Shown here: piece by piece, positions 32,391-42,965 of the stretch | Position numbering within the stretch: the stretch's first letter is position 1 | Layout: the number at the start of each line of letters is the position of its first letter | The notes under the pieces: model-generated | Told to the model about the DNA's origin: nothing | What the model saw: the letters and a program-made list of their open reading frames with translations, nothing else | Databases searched by the model: none | Program-made: the position numbers and the translations under genes | Assembly (NCBI RefSeq): GCF_001989455.1 | Contig: NZ_CP018346.1 | Location: 186,001 to 250,000 of the forward strand | Length of the DNA stretch: 64,000 nucleotides | Direction: 5' to 3' | DNA from: Prochlorococcus sp. RS04 | GTDB taxonomy: Bacteria > Cyanobacteriota > Cyanobacteriia > PCC-6307 > Cyanobiaceae

Positions 32391-33035
32391 GTGTTTAGTT
32401 TACCAAAACAGCTAGTTGTAATTGGAGATAGTTCAGTTTATGGATGGGGAGATAATGAAGGTGGCGGATGGTGTGAGAGGCTTAGAAAAGATTGGTGCAA
32501 CAGCCAAAATGGTCCAGTAATTTATCAACTTGGCGTAAGGGGAGATGGGATAGAAAAAGTTTCATCTAGATGGGAGAAAGAATGGTCATCTAGAGGAGAA
32601 ACGAGAAGAAATAAACCTAAAGCAATTCTGCTTAATGTTGGTCTTAACGACACTGCAGCAATTGGTCAGAAAAATGGAAGACATCAATTAGATATAGATG
32701 GATTTGAATATGGATTAGAGAGACTTATTAATGAAATGAACTCTCAAACAAATGTCTTTGTTATTGGTCTGACACCTGTTGATGAAAGCAAAATGCCGTT
32801 CGCAGGATGTCTATGGTACTCAAATGATTTTTGTAATTCTTATGAAAGGAGAATGGAGGAAGTATGCCTCAATCAGAATGTCCCATTTCTGCCTACTTTT
32901 AGAGAAATGTACTCTGATAAAAGAAGTAAAAATTGGATTACGCATGATGGAATTCATCTCAATTCCGAAGGTCATTTCTGGCTTTTCCAAAGACTGAAGA
33001 GCTGGGAGATTCTTACAAAATGGAAGGAATCCTAG
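32391..33035 (+). CDS. SGNH/GDSL hydrolase, 214 aa
   Basis: Catalytic blocks are all visible: block I GDSSVYGWGDN, block II G in GVRGDGIE, block III NVGLNDTAA and block V HDGIHLNSEGH. The Ser, Gly, Asn and Asp/His would form the esterase site. Starts with GTG at 32391. No signal peptide, so it is a cytoplasmic esterase or lipase with unknown substrate. It follows the phn operon by 50 bases. Confidence 0.85.
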   Translation: MFSLPKQLVVIGDSSVYGWGDNEGGGWCERLRKDWCNSQNGPVIYQLGVRGDGIEKVSSRWEKEWSSRGETRRNKPKAILLNVGLNDTAAIGQKNGRHQLDIDGFEYGLERLINEMNSQTNVFVIGLTPVDESKMPFAGCLWYSNDFCNSYERRMEEVCLNQNVPFLPTFREMYSDKRSKNWITHDGIHLNSEGHFWLFQRLKSWEILTKWKES

Positions 33036-33051
33036 AACTTTCCAAATATTT

Positions 33052-33795
33052 TTAATTTAAAAAATATGAATATAAAAAAAGAGCAAAGATAGCAAAAACA
33101 GAAGCAATACTTGTCTGAATAGCATTTACTAATTCATTACTTAATTTATATTTATTTTGAAATTTAGCACCAATAATACTCTCAGAAAGTGTGGCCAAGA
33201 ATCCAGAAATCATAACAACTATAAAATGATATCTTGTAGAAATAATTGATAGACGAAGCATTATAAAAGCCATAATTATTGATCCCAAAACGCTAGATAA
33301 TGTTCCTTCTATACTTATTCCACCTTCAGTACCTCTCTCAACCTTTTTAAATGAAGTAATTAAATATGTGTCTTCACCAAATCTTTTTCCAATTTCGCTA
33401 CCAAAAGTATCCGCCAACTTCGCAGCAAAACTTGCAGCAAAACCTACTTTAAAGAACACTACGTTGGCAGCGTTAAATTTGGTCATAATGGCAAGAAATA
33501 ATCCTGTAGCTGCAGAGCCCCATACATTCTCAGGGCCTCTTCTCCCACCTCTTTTTTCAGCTATTCCTTGTTCTTTTTTAAATTTAAAACCTATTTTGGT
33601 AACGAGAGATCCAAATAATAAATAAATTACGACTGACATCCATCCCTGCCAAGACAAACATCCCCACAAAATTGTGCCTAAAATTCCTGCACTTATCCAA
33701 CCACTTTTCGTCATCAAAGGAATCTTGCAAAATATATAAATCAAAATAAAATTAATGCAAAAACCTATAAAAAATTGATTTCTAATTAAATCCAT
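33052..33795 (-). CDS. DUF92 / TIGR00297 integral membrane protein (VTE6-like), 247 aa
   Basis: A multi-helix protein with the DUF92 signatures: KRGGRRGPENVWGSAATGLF and ASFAAKLADTFGSEIGKRFG, then TEGGISIEGTLSSVLGS. Plant VTE6 of this family is phytyl-phosphate kinase, which feeds tocopherol and phylloquinone synthesis from chlorophyll-derived phytol. A like role here is reasonable for a chlorophyll-rich cell. Seven base gap to rsmE on the same strand. Confidence 0.85.
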   Translation of the reverse strand: MDLIRNQFFIGFCINFILIYIFCKIPLMTKSGWISAGILGTILWGCLSWQGWMSVVIYLLFGSLVTKIGFKFKKEQGIAEKRGGRRGPENVWGSAATGLFLAIMTKFNAANVVFFKVGFAASFAAKLADTFGSEIGKRFGEDTYLITSFKKVERGTEGGISIEGTLSSVLGSIIMAFIMLRLSIISTRYHFIVVMISGFLATLSESIIGAKFQNKYKLSNELVNAIQTSIASVFAIFALFLYSYFLN

Positions 33796-33801
33796 ATTTA
33801 T

Positions 33802-34575
33802 CTAATCCCTTAATTCTAAATCAGTTCTCCACTGATTTAGAATTGATGATGCGTTAATACTAGCCGTTGAAGTTCTTAAGATAGTGTCAGAAAGTTTAAC
33901 AAAGGTAATATTTTTTCTATTAAAAAAATCAATTTCTTTAGAGGACCAACCTCCTTCAGGACCAATTACATTCCAAAAGATGCCTCCTTTTTTACTTCCA
34001 AATTCTTGTTGTTTTCTTAACCATTGATTTAAGTCATATAGTGTTTCTTCTCTAGTTATAGAAATTGAAACTCTTTCTTGATTATCTCTACTTTTTAGCC
34101 ATTCAATAATATCCATTCCATTTAAAATAGATGGTTTCCATAATCTCTCACTTTGCTCAACTGCTTCTTTGATAATTAAATTCCATCTCAAAAGTTTTCT
34201 TGAAAAATTTAAATTTTTGTTCACCTGTCTTTCTGAAAATAATGGCTGTATAAAATCAATTCCTATTTCAGTACACATTTTTAAAATATCCTCAAACCCA
34301 CTTTTTGGTATAACAACAGCTATGCCTAATAAGAAAATTTCTTTTTCTTGAAATAAGTAAGGTTTTTTTAATTGAATTATTTCCAAACAATCATTTTTAA
34401 CTTTTATTGCTTTCCATAATGAACCCTCCCCGTTACCTATAAATATTTCTTTACCATTTTTTATCCTCATTACTTTATTTAAATAATGAGCCTCTTCTTT
34501 AGAAAGTTCTAAGTTTTTGTTCTTTATATTTTTAATTCTCTCATGGCAAATAATTAATCTTGTTAAGTCTTCCAT
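33802..34575 (-). CDS. rsmE: 16S rRNA (uracil1498-N3)-methyltransferase, 257 aa
   Basis: RsmE of the SPOUT superfamily. N-terminal PUA-like region (HYLNKVMRIKNGKEIFIGNG), then the knotted SAM site: VIPKSGFEDILKMCTEIGID, IGPEGGWSSKEIDFF and KLSDTILRTSTASINA. Length is normal. Same strand as and nine bases from the DUF3531 gene. Confidence 0.93.
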   Translation of the reverse strand: MEDLTRLIICHERIKNIKNKNLELSKEEAHYLNKVMRIKNGKEIFIGNGEGSLWKAIKVKNDCLEIIQLKKPYLFQEKEIFLLGIAVVIPKSGFEDILKMCTEIGIDFIQPLFSERQVNKNLNFSRKLLRWNLIIKEAVEQSERLWKPSILNGMDIIEWLKSRDNQERVSISITREETLYDLNQWLRKQQEFGSKKGGIFWNVIGPEGGWSSKEIDFFNRKNITFVKLSDTILRTSTASINASSILNQWRTDLELRD

Positions 34576-34584
34576 CTAAAACAC

Positions 34585-35028
34585 TTAATCTTTAAAAACT
34601 AAATCTTCATGTTCTTCAATTGCCCAATCATTATTTTCACCCCCAATAATTAACTCTTCAATTTTTACATAATTATTTGATATCTCATTCAAAGAATTAA
34701 TTAATATATCTATTGAAATGGAGTCTGAAGTTCCAAAATCAACCCAACATCTTCCCCACAGGTTTTGATATTCCATAATTCCTAAATTATGCATTAAGGC
34801 TGGAAGAGATGAATTTTTTTGTTCATTATCGTAGGACATCCAACTTAGATCGGAACCCTCTTCATGAGTTTGCAAATTTTCAGAATTAAATCCACCTAAC
34901 CTTCCTAAAACGTACCAACTATCAAAAACACCATCTAAATAATTTTTTTCATCTTGAGTTGGTGATTCTGAAAACCTGACCCATATCCAACAATTAAAAG
35001 GATCAACTTCCCTAAAAATAATATTCAT
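34585..35028 (-). CDS. DUF3531 family protein, 147 aa
   Basis: The cyanobacteria/plastid-specific DUF3531: MNIIFREVDPFNCWIWVRFS, DGVFDSWYVLGRLGGFN and NLGIMEYQNLWGRCWVDFGT are well-conserved blocks. Soluble; function not established. Likely co-transcribed with rsmE. Confidence 0.85.
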   Translation of the reverse strand: MNIIFREVDPFNCWIWVRFSESPTQDEKNYLDGVFDSWYVLGRLGGFNSENLQTHEEGSDLSWMSYDNEQKNSSLPALMHNLGIMEYQNLWGRCWVDFGTSDSISIDILINSLNEISNNYVKIEELIIGGENNDWAIEEHEDLVFKD

Positions 35029-35111
35029 ATTGACTAATATCTTTTTAGATCTAAAGCTATTATAAGTAAGTTATTAGTATATTCAAATTCATACCTATAA
35101 CTTAATTAATA

Positions 35112-35759
35112 ATGCTTGATTTAAAAGAAATATCTTATCAACCCCAAACTGGTGAAAAAAAGATAATAGACAATTTAAATTTAAAAGTTCATGAAAATGA
35201 AATCATTTTAATTTGCGGCAATAGTGGTTCTGGGAAAACAACACTACTCGAAATAATAAGCGGATTAATAAATCCACAAAAAGGAAAAATTACATGGAAG
35301 AATAAAATTTTATCTTCTAGACAAAGAAGATGGTTTTGTGGAGTAGTATTCCAATTTCCTGAAAGATACTTTATTGGTACAACCATTGGGAAAGAATTAA
35401 AAATAGGCCATAAATCTTTAAGAGAAAAAAATATAGAAATAGTTTTAAATAAAGTTGGTTTGAAAAGAATTAATCTGACCCAACCACCAGAACAACTAAG
35501 TGGCGGACAACAAAGGCGATTAGCTGTAGCAGTTCAACTACTTAGAAACCCCTCAATTCTTTTACTTGATGAACCAACTGCTGGATTAGATTATTCAATG
35601 AGAAATGATGTAAAGAGTTTAATTCTTGAATTAAAAAATAAAAATACAATTATTATTGTTACTCATGAACCTGCCTTATTTGAGGGGATTCCCTCTAGGA
35701 TATTATTCTTGAAAAAAGGGAAAATCAAAAATTTTATGAAAGAAAATCATGCAGGATAG
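35112..35759 (+). CDS. ABC transporter ATPase, EcfA/CbiO-like, 215 aa
   Basis: Walker A ([13 protein letters not shown]), Q-loop in [19 protein letters not shown], signature [15 protein letters not shown], Walker B ([12 protein letters not shown]). The F-Q-x-P-E-R-Y/Q-x-F motif points to EcfA/CbiO-type ATPases of ECF transporters and plastid ABCI10/11-like ATPases rather than sugar or amino acid importers. No permease partner adjoins it; it overlaps hslO by 11 bases. Substrate unknown (Co/Ni or a vitamin is the usual range). Confidence 0.85.
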   Translation: MLDLKEISYQPQTGEKKIIDNLNLKVHENEIILICGNSGSGKTTLLEIISGLINPQKGKITWKNKILSSRQRRWFCGVVFQFPERYFIGTTIGKELKIGHKSLREKNIEIVLNKVGLKRINLTQPPEQLSGGQQRRLAVAVQLLRNPSILLLDEPTAGLDYSMRNDVKSLILELKNKNTIIIVTHEPALFEGIPSRILFLKKGKIKNFMKENHAG

Positions 35760-36657
35760 GATAGTTCGGGCTACTGCAGCAAATGGAGGAATAAGATTAG
35801 TTGCGGTCTTAACAACAGAATCTTCTTTAGAAGCAAAAAAAAGACACGGTCTTTCTTATTTAACCACCTGTATCTTAGGCAGAGCATTTAGTGCTTCACT
35901 ACTTTTGGCAAGCTCGATGAAGATAATGCATGGGAGAGTTACTTTAAGAGTTAGATCTGACGGACCTTTAAATGGATTACTAGTTGATGCAGGTAGAGAC
36001 GGAAAAGTTAGGGGTTATGTAGGGAATCCTAATTTAGAATTAGACCTAGTCAAAAAAGGTAATAATAAATATTCTTTTGATTTTACAAAAGCATTAGGTA
36101 GAGGATATTTAAATGTAATTAGAGATAGTGGATTTGGAGAACCCTTTACAAGCACTGTTGAATTAGTAAATGGAAATATTGCTGAAGACTTAGCTTCATA
36201 TTTATATCATTCAGAGCAAACTCCCTCTGCTGTATTTATTGGAGAAAAAATCCAGAATAAAAGTGTTATTTGTAGTGGTGGCTTATTAGCTCAAGTTCTA
36301 CCTAAAAAAGATACTGACCCACTACTAATCTCACTACTTGAAGAAAGATGTAAAGAAATTAATTCTTTCAGCGAAGACCTATTTAAGTCAAAAGATAATC
36401 TTCTCTCGTTAATTAGAAATATATTTCCCGATATTGACGATAAATCAATCTCTGAAAAAGCTCGTTCCCAAGAAGTGAGTTTTAAATGCAAGTGTTCCAA
36501 ACAAAGAAGTTTAAATGCGATGAAAATGCTTGATAAGAAAGAGTTAGAGGACATCCTCAAGAAAGATGGCAAAGCAGAGTTGGTTTGTGAATTTTGTAAA
36601 AATAAATATCTTATAAATTATGAAGAAATTAAATCTATGATAGAAAATCAATCATAA
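35749..36657 (+). CDS. hslO: redox-activated chaperone Hsp33, 302 aa
   Basis: Hsp33 holds unfolding proteins under oxidative stress; the C-terminal zinc centre senses redox. Seen: the N-terminal [49 protein letters not shown] and the zinc Cys set CKCS and CEFCKNKY (CxC...CxxC). Start ATG at 35749 overlaps the ABC gene by 11 bases. The 3' end overlaps the convergent CPP1-like gene. Confidence 0.93.
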   Translation: MQDRIVRATAANGGIRLVAVLTTESSLEAKKRHGLSYLTTCILGRAFSASLLLASSMKIMHGRVTLRVRSDGPLNGLLVDAGRDGKVRGYVGNPNLELDLVKKGNNKYSFDFTKALGRGYLNVIRDSGFGEPFTSTVELVNGNIAEDLASYLYHSEQTPSAVFIGEKIQNKSVICSGGLLAQVLPKKDTDPLLISLLEERCKEINSFSEDLFKSKDNLLSLIRNIFPDIDDKSISEKARSQEVSFKCKCSKQRSLNAMKMLDKKELEDILKKDGKAELVCEFCKNKYLINYEEIKSMIENQS

Positions 36658-37326
36658 AAAAATTACGCCTAGCCACAAAATAACCATTGCCGGAATACTT
36701 TGAATTTTTTGTATTGATAAAGAGTTGTTTGATACTTCCTGAATGAAAGAATTATTTTCAAGCAATCCACCAAATATTAATCCTATCGAGAGAAAGGTAA
36801 CACTCCATCCCAGAGAACCTATAAATCTTTTCCCCGATTTAATTTGAGTATAGGTAAGTATTAATGTTGAGATAGAGAGTAAAAGTCTATTATTAGAGTC
36901 AGGACTGATAAATAACAAAATTAAAAATAATAACCCAACAGATATTTTTATTGAAAGATTATCAAATGAAGGGGTAGTTATTTTTGGCAGACTATACTGA
37001 CTTGAATTGTTAGAGTTATTATTTAAATTTTTTATCTTAGAAAGAAGTGGGAAATTATTATTGGTAAATTGATTAAGTTGTTTTTCTTTTTTTGAGGCAC
37101 TTACAGCTTCATAGCTTACATTTCCTGATTGCCTGGCTTTCAAACTCCCCATGAGTAATTGATCAAAGGAAGATTCTATTTTCGCTTTTAAAATTAAATC
37201 TTCACCAGCCTCTTTAACTTTAATATCTCTAGCCTTCTGAATATCCTCAAAAGCAGCACCTTCTTTTACACCTAAAATTTCATAAGGTGATTTTTCGTTA
37301 TTATTTTTATTACTGTTTGAATCCAA
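36652..37326 (-). CDS. CPP1-like (DUF3353) J-like membrane protein, 224 aa
   Basis: An N-terminal J-like domain ([20 protein letters not shown]) without HPD is followed by a linker and a membrane part with several helices ([14 protein letters not shown] onward). The plastid protein CPP1 of this family stabilises light-dependent protochlorophyllide oxidoreductase. The J-like chaperone call is sound; the partner here is inferred from plants. Convergent with hslO. Confidence 0.8.
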   Translation of the reverse strand: MDSNSNKNNNEKSPYEILGVKEGAAFEDIQKARDIKVKEAGEDLILKAKIESSFDQLLMGSLKARQSGNVSYEAVSASKKEKQLNQFTNNNFPLLSKIKNLNNNSNNSSQYSLPKITTPSFDNLSIKISVGLLFLILLFISPDSNNRLLLSISTLILTYTQIKSGKRFIGSLGWSVTFLSIGLIFGGLLENNSFIQEVSNNSLSIQKIQSIPAMVILWLGVIFL

Positions 37327-37377
37327 AATTTTTTACTAATACTAACAGATTAACTAATTTTATAATCCATTAAGACT

Positions 37378-39015
37378 TTATAAAACAATTGGTTCGACTC
37401 CACTAACAACAGGCGCAACTTTGTTTAAATTTAATTGATTATTGTCTTCAACAAACTGATTTAGATTCCACTCATTTTTGAAAAGAATAACTGGCCTATT
37501 CCAACAATCTTTAACTATTTTACAGTTGAATATTCTGCCTAGTTTTTCAATGGCTGGCCATCCATCAGAAATCCATCTAGCCAATTGATATGGCATTGCT
37601 TCAAGATTTGCATCTACACCATATTCACTTTTTAATCTGTGAGTTACTACTTCCAACTGCAATTGACCAACTGCTGCGAGTATAGGGTCTCTTTTACTCT
37701 CATCAAAGTCATAAAGAATCTGAACAGCACCTTCTTCTCGAAGTTCATTAACTCCCTTTCTAAAGTTTTTAAATGCTGAGGGATTTGGATTTCTTAGCCA
37801 GCTGAATATTTCAGGACTAAAGGATGGTATGCCCTCATATTCCAGATGAGCACCCGTATAAAGAGTATCTCCAATAGAAAACATCCCTGGATTATTTAAA
37901 CCAATAACATCTCCAGGATAGGCATCATCAACTACTTCTCTATCCTGCCCAAATATTTTTTGAGGTCTTGATAATCTAATTGTCTTCCCAGTTCTGGAAT
38001 GTTTAACTGACATGTCCTTTTCAAATTTGCCACTACAAACTCTTATAAAAGCAACCCTATCTCTGTGCTTTGGATCCATATTTGCCTGAAGCTTAAAAAC
38101 AAACCCACTAAATTCATCGCTTGCAGGTTCAATATCCCCTTTATTACTATTTCTTGAAGTTGGTTTTTGTGCCATTTTTAAAAAACTATCTAAAAATGGC
38201 CTTACGCCAAAATTAGTCATGGCAGATCCAAAAAAAACTGGGGTTAAAGAGCCATTAAAAACTTTTTCTTTTTCAAATTTAGATCCTGCCTCATCAAGAA
38301 CCTCCAATTCTTCAAGTGAGTTTTCAAGTAAATCTCTCTCTACATATTTTGATAGCTCTTTATCTTCAAGACTTAATCTTTTCTCATTCGATTGTTTCCC
38401 TCTCACTGCTTTATCAAATAAAATCACCTCTCTTGAAAATCTATCAATAACCCCTCTAAATTCCTCGCCACTCCCAATTGGCCAGTTTATGGGTAGGGTG
38501 TTTAATCCAAGTTCTGATTCAATTTCATCAAGTAAAGAAAATGGCTCTCTTCCTGGTCTATCCATTTTATTTATGAAAGTAAATATTGGTATTTTTCGCA
38601 TCTTGCAAACTTCAAACAATTTTCTAGTTTGAGGTTCTAGTCCTTTAGCAGCATCTTCCAACATAACTGCATTATCAGCAGCAGCTAATGTTCTATAAGT
38701 ATCTTCGGAGAAATCTTGGTGACCCGGTGTATCTAATAGATTAATTACTGATCTTTCATATTCAAATTGCAATACAGTTGATGTAATAGAAATACCTCTT
38801 TGTTTCTCAAGTTCCATCCAGTCTGAGGTGGCTTTTCTCTGATTACCCCTAGCTTTTACTGCTCCTGCCTGTTGAATGGCACCTCCATACAAAAGAAGCT
38901 TCTCGGTAAGAGTCGTTTTCCCAGCATCAGGATGTGAAATAATAGCAAAATTTCTTCTTTTATTTACCGCGTCCAGTATTTCTTTATTATTTAGAATTTT
39001 AGTACCTAAGCTCAT
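37378..39015 (-). CDS. prfC: peptide chain release factor 3, 545 aa
   Basis: RF3 is the GTPase that recycles RF1/RF2. Seen: [20 protein letters not shown] (G1), [10 protein letters not shown] (G2), [18 protein letters not shown] (G3) and [11 protein letters not shown] (G4), followed by EF-G-like domains II and III. Normal length. The ORF is clean. Confidence 0.95.
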   Translation of the reverse strand: MSLGTKILNNKEILDAVNKRRNFAIISHPDAGKTTLTEKLLLYGGAIQQAGAVKARGNQRKATSDWMELEKQRGISITSTVLQFEYERSVINLLDTPGHQDFSEDTYRTLAAADNAVMLEDAAKGLEPQTRKLFEVCKMRKIPIFTFINKMDRPGREPFSLLDEIESELGLNTLPINWPIGSGEEFRGVIDRFSREVILFDKAVRGKQSNEKRLSLEDKELSKYVERDLLENSLEELEVLDEAGSKFEKEKVFNGSLTPVFFGSAMTNFGVRPFLDSFLKMAQKPTSRNSNKGDIEPASDEFSGFVFKLQANMDPKHRDRVAFIRVCSGKFEKDMSVKHSRTGKTIRLSRPQKIFGQDREVVDDAYPGDVIGLNNPGMFSIGDTLYTGAHLEYEGIPSFSPEIFSWLRNPNPSAFKNFRKGVNELREEGAVQILYDFDESKRDPILAAVGQLQLEVVTHRLKSEYGVDANLEAMPYQLARWISDGWPAIEKLGRIFNCKIVKDCWNRPVILFKNEWNLNQFVEDNNQLNLNKVAPVVSGVEPIVL

Positions 39016-39046
39016 TTATATAATATAAGGGTCTTTCACTTAGTTC

Positions 39047-39742
39047 TTAAACATTACCATAGACTATTAAATAATTTTCACCTTCTTCAAACACATCTAA
39101 AGAAGATAGATCATTCTCTAAGGTGAAATTTTTTAACTCTTTAAAAGTATAAGAAGCTCTTAAAGATGCATAATAATCATTAGTTAAAATCTCATTATAT
39201 TTAGTTGAACATTGTGCTTTGAGTTCTAAAGCAGACTTTTCATCTAATGGCCTTTTTAAGTCCTTGTGAAAATTTACAGTGATATTACTAGATAAACTTC
39301 TTATTGTGTTGAAGAAATCCTCAAGATTGGTAATGTGATGAATCAAACTGTTGCTTACAAGTAAACTAATTCTTTTTTTAAATAAAAAATTATTTGATCT
39401 AATATCTTTGATGTCAGAACAAATGTAGCGTAAATTTTTTAATTTTTTTTGATTATTAGAAATACTTTTATTATATTCTGCTCTCAAAATCATCTCTTTA
39501 GAACCATCTATTCCTACAACTGCAGTATTAGGCCATTTTATTGCTAACTTCTCAGAAATATTTCCTGGGCCACATCCTAAATCAACTATTAAATCTTTTT
39601 CACCTAAAAAAATATTTTTTTTCAAAAGATATTGATTTATTTGATTAATTAGATTAACTTCCCCTTCTGAAAAATCAGCTTCGTCATAAGAAATGACCTG
39701 CTCTTTTTCTTCCATTAATTCAGGTTCGGGGACTCTTTCCAT
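39047..39742 (-). CDS. class I SAM-dependent methyltransferase, 231 aa
   Basis: Motif I VDLGCGPGNISEKL and motif II VGIDGSKEMI; SNSLIHHITNLEDFF follows as motif post I/III. The layout is that of methyltransferase type 11/25. Substrate not apparent. The N-terminus is acidic (PEPELMEEKEQVISYDEADF). Same strand as prfC 31 bases downstream. Confidence 0.8.
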   Translation of the reverse strand: MERVPEPELMEEKEQVISYDEADFSEGEVNLINQINQYLLKKNIFLGEKDLIVDLGCGPGNISEKLAIKWPNTAVVGIDGSKEMILRAEYNKSISNNQKKLKNLRYICSDIKDIRSNNFLFKKRISLLVSNSLIHHITNLEDFFNTIRSLSSNITVNFHKDLKRPLDEKSALELKAQCSTKYNEILTNDYYASLRASYTFKELKNFTLENDLSSLDVFEEGENYLIVYGNV

Positions 39743-39800
39743 ATCCTTTCTTGAAACAAAGATTTCATATTAAACATAATTCTACACAAACCGTTAAATA

Positions 39801-39844
39801 GTGGTAAGAATAGTTGCAGACGCCACAGGTAGAGTTATTCTTCC
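39801..39844 (+). promoter_or_regulatory. structured 5' leader of nrdJ (possible cobalamin-type element)
   Basis: GG-AAGAATA (803-812 of the 39 kb block) pairs with TATTCTT-CC (39836-39844) in a nine-base-pair stem with one bulged T, enclosing GCAGACGCCACAGG. The GCCAC-box is reminiscent of the conserved 3' part of adenosylcobalamin riboswitches, and the gene behind it encodes an adenosylcobalamin-dependent enzyme. The element is short compared with known riboswitches and I could not fit the full consensus. Confidence 0.3.
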
Positions 39845-39877
39845 ATTACGGGTTATTTACATACGTTTTTTTTTATC

Positions 39878-42211
39878 GTGACTGTTGCACCAAATAAAGC
39901 TTCTTCAGAGAGCAATTCCAATAATCTTAAAAAAGATGATTTTCCGAAGACTGCGCCAGCTGCTTACCCAGTTTTTTTCAGATCTTATAGTAGAAAAACT
40001 TCAACTGGCAAAAGGGAGAACTGGAGCGAAGTAGGCGAAAGGAATTTATCGGGACTAAAAGAATTAGGAAAACTTTCTGAAGAAGAATTAATCTTAATGA
40101 GAGAGATGCAAAGTAACCAAAAAGCTCAACCTTCAGGAAGATGGTTATGGATAGGCGGAACCCCTTGGATTAATAAGAACCAAAATTTCTCAGGAGCATA
40201 CAACTGCACCTCAACAAACTTAATTGATTGGGAAGCCTTCGCATTAATGATGGACTTAGCAATGATGGGATGTGGAACTGGTGCAATAATTGAGCCTCAT
40301 TTCATAAATAATCTACCTACGGTAATTAACAAAATAAATATTAAATCAGTCAGTGAAGTTGGAATAACTCCTAAAGATCAAAGAGAAGAAAAGTCATCAT
40401 TAGAAATTAAAGGAAAAGATCTTCACATCAAAGTTGGAGACAGCAGAAGAGGATGGGTAGATAGCTATAAATATCTTCTTGAGGCATCAAGTAACGAGAG
40501 TCTTGAAAGAGAAATTGATGTTTACATTGATTTGAAAGATATTAGGCCTGCTGGAGAATCATTAAAAGGTTTTGGAGGTATGGCAAATCCTATCAAATTG
40601 AAAGATCTTTACTCCAGAGTCGCATCACTTCTTGGAAAAGCAATTGGTAGGAAATTAAGTACTGTAGAGTGTTGTTTATTAATTGATGAAGCTGCAGTAA
40701 CCATAGTTGCTGGGAATATAAGAAGAAGTGCCGGAATGAGACAATTTGCTTCAGATGATAAGGAAGCCGCATCAGCAAAAGAAAATTTATGGAGTCAAGA
40801 TGAGAATGGTAATTGGAGAATAGATCCTGAAAAAGATGCTCTCAGAATGGCTAATCATACTAGGGTTTACCATACAAAACCAACTTACCAAACTGTTTTG
40901 GATGCAGTAACAAAACAATTCCATTCAGGTGAGGGGGCCATTCAATTTGCTCCGGAAGCAATCGCAAGGTCAAATGCAGATATTTTCAAAGATGATGAAT
41001 TGAGAAAGGAATTTATTGAAATCTACTCAGAACAAGGCAAGGATGAAGCGAGAAATTGGATAAATAGTAGTTATGGTCCTTTTTCAGAAGAAGAGTTAGA
41101 CCACAGGATGAGCCGATATGGACTTAACCCTTGTGGTGAGATCTTGGGAAATGATTTCCATTGCAATTTGGCTGAAGTTCATTTAAATCAGATTGATCCA
41201 GGAAATTTTGAAGAGCAAAAAAAAGCTTTTAAAGCAGCCGCTCTTTCTGTAGCATGCTTACTTAATCATGAATTTGAAGTTGAGCGTTACAGAAAAAGTA
41301 GGGAATATGATCCTATCGTAGGAGTAAGTTTCACTGGATTATTTGATTTTTGTGTCCATGCCTTTGGGACGCCATGGTTGAAATGGTGGGAAGCAGGAAG
41401 GCCAAATAGCGAAGAAGGGAAGGCTTTCAAAGAAAAGGAAGCTAAATTCTTAGATTCTTGGAGAAAAATAGTAAAAGAAACTGTATGGGAATATTGTGAT
41501 AAGCATAATCTTAGGAGACCAAATAGATGCACAACAGTTCAGCCAGCTGGAACTAAAAGTCTTCTTACTGGAGCAGCTCCAGGTTGGCATCCTCCAAAGG
41601 CTCAAAGATTCATAAGAAGAATAACTTTCAGGAAAAATGACCCAATCGCTTTAGCTTGCATGGATTATGGTTACTCAGTAGTTCCATCTCAATCTGATAA
41701 AGATGAAAATGGTTGCTTGCTCGATAATCCATTTGATCCAAGATGTACAGAATGGTTAGTTGAAATCCCTACAGAAGTTAGTTGGGCAAATATAGACGGC
41801 GCAGACCAAATAGACATCAATAATTTCTCAGCATTAGCTCAATTTGATTTTTATATGCAAGTGCAGAAATTTTACACAGAGCATAATACCTCTGCAACCG
41901 TAGAATTTAGAGAAAATGAAATCGAGGATTTAGCTAAAGCTATTCATAATGCAATAGAAAATAATGAGGGATATATTTCAGCAGCATTGCTAGCTAGATT
42001 TAGTGCTAACGCTACTTTCCCGAGATTACCCTTTGAACCAATAACTAAAGAGGAATATATATCATTGCAGAATAAAGTAATAGAAAGGAAAGTTAATAAC
42101 GATTTCTTTGACGCTCTTAATAAATATGATGTTGGAGAACTATCTGAAGCAGGACCAGCAGGTTGTGATTCAGATAAGTGCTTGCTTCCTCTTGCTAAAC
42201 CAAAAGATTAA
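39878..42211 (+). CDS. nrdJ: class II (adenosylcobalamin-dependent) ribonucleotide reductase, 777 aa
   Basis: Makes deoxyribonucleotides for DNA synthesis; the radical comes from B12, not from a di-iron protein, which suits low-iron oceans. Seen: NLSGAYNC-type start (FSGAYNCTSTNLIDWEAFAL), MMDLAMMGCGTGA, the radical Cys and base in NPCGEI (about residues 417-422), QPAGTKSLLTGAAPGWHPP and the C-terminal redox Cys pair GCDSDKC (about 763-769). Starts at GTG 39878. Full length, no intein. Confidence 0.95.
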   Translation: MTVAPNKASSESNSNNLKKDDFPKTAPAAYPVFFRSYSRKTSTGKRENWSEVGERNLSGLKELGKLSEEELILMREMQSNQKAQPSGRWLWIGGTPWINKNQNFSGAYNCTSTNLIDWEAFALMMDLAMMGCGTGAIIEPHFINNLPTVINKINIKSVSEVGITPKDQREEKSSLEIKGKDLHIKVGDSRRGWVDSYKYLLEASSNESLEREIDVYIDLKDIRPAGESLKGFGGMANPIKLKDLYSRVASLLGKAIGRKLSTVECCLLIDEAAVTIVAGNIRRSAGMRQFASDDKEAASAKENLWSQDENGNWRIDPEKDALRMANHTRVYHTKPTYQTVLDAVTKQFHSGEGAIQFAPEAIARSNADIFKDDELRKEFIEIYSEQGKDEARNWINSSYGPFSEEELDHRMSRYGLNPCGEILGNDFHCNLAEVHLNQIDPGNFEEQKKAFKAAALSVACLLNHEFEVERYRKSREYDPIVGVSFTGLFDFCVHAFGTPWLKWWEAGRPNSEEGKAFKEKEAKFLDSWRKIVKETVWEYCDKHNLRRPNRCTTVQPAGTKSLLTGAAPGWHPPKAQRFIRRITFRKNDPIALACMDYGYSVVPSQSDKDENGCLLDNPFDPRCTEWLVEIPTEVSWANIDGADQIDINNFSALAQFDFYMQVQKFYTEHNTSATVEFRENEIEDLAKAIHNAIENNEGYISAALLARFSANATFPRLPFEPITKEEYISLQNKVIERKVNNDFFDALNKYDVGELSEAGPAGCDSDKCLLPLAKPKD

Positions 42212-42299
42212 ATTTTGAATAATTTGTAAATAAAAAATATAAATTAGTTTTTAAAAATTTAATTTATGGCTACCTCTTAAATAAGGACATAAATTATTT

Positions 42300-42566
42300 A
42301 TGACATTAAGCTTAAATATTGGGAACTTTTTTAATGATTCCTCTAGTCATGCATTGGTAGATGAGCTAAGAAAAAGAACATCTGAAGAGGATATCTTAGA
42401 ATTTGAGAAAAAATTTAACTCCAAAAACGAAAAAAATCTACACGTATATATATGTAGATTTCTAAAAAATAGATCAATATCCAGAGGCCTAGCCTCTAGA
42501 TGGTTAATAACCATAATTGAAAACAAAGAATCAAAAATTGATGCTTTGCAAAAATTAAATATTTAG
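42300..42566 (+). CDS. hypothetical protein, 88 aa
   Basis: Soluble, helical and basic: MTLSLNIGNFFNDSSSHALV, RKRTSEEDILEFEKKF and LHVYICRFLKNRSISRGLAS, then RWLITIIENKE. The 3' end overlaps the convergent gene. No domain I can name, but the codon pattern and composition are typical of conserved picocyanobacterial proteins. Confidence 0.6.
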   Translation: MTLSLNIGNFFNDSSSHALVDELRKRTSEEDILEFEKKFNSKNEKNLHVYICRFLKNRSISRGLASRWLITIIENKESKIDALQKLNI

Positions 42567-42757
42567 GTCAGCCCTGATAGTTTCCATAGAGCAATTCCAA
42601 AAATTGAGAATCCCATAATAAAAGTAAAAGCCAAAGCATTTACCAATTGGACCTTATCATTCATTCTGTTTGCGAATGGTAATAATTGAGCAAATAATGG
42701 AGTCTCTTCAACTATTGCAGATTTTTTTACTGTAGGTTTTTTGCTTCTAGAAAACAT
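42563..42757 (-). CDS. small membrane protein, 64 aa
   Basis: A basic and polar N-terminus (RSKKPTVKKSAIVEETPLF), then FANRMNDKVQLVNALAFTFI and IMGFSIFGIALWKLSGLT; one long membrane helix. It looks like the small thylakoid-associated proteins conserved in marine cyanobacteria, but I do not recognise it. Confidence 0.6.
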   Translation of the reverse strand: MFSRSKKPTVKKSAIVEETPLFAQLLPFANRMNDKVQLVNALAFTFIMGFSIFGIALWKLSGLT

Positions 42758-42965
42758 AAAACAAATTTTATAATCCTAAGAATTTTACATTTAAAAGTTC
42801 ATTAAATAAAAAATACTTCTCAAAAACGAACAAAATGTAACCTGTAAGCAATTAAGCCATGATTAAAATAAATATTTTTATCATAAACCTAACCTATCAT
42901 TAATATATTAAGTTTTTTTTCTTAAAACCTAGACAAATAATTTCAATGGATGTTATTATAAATTT

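Noticed and set aside
39047-39742. Methyltransferase as ArsM partner of ArsS
   Set aside because: It lacks the conserved cysteine set of ArsM and lies 20 kb from arsS.
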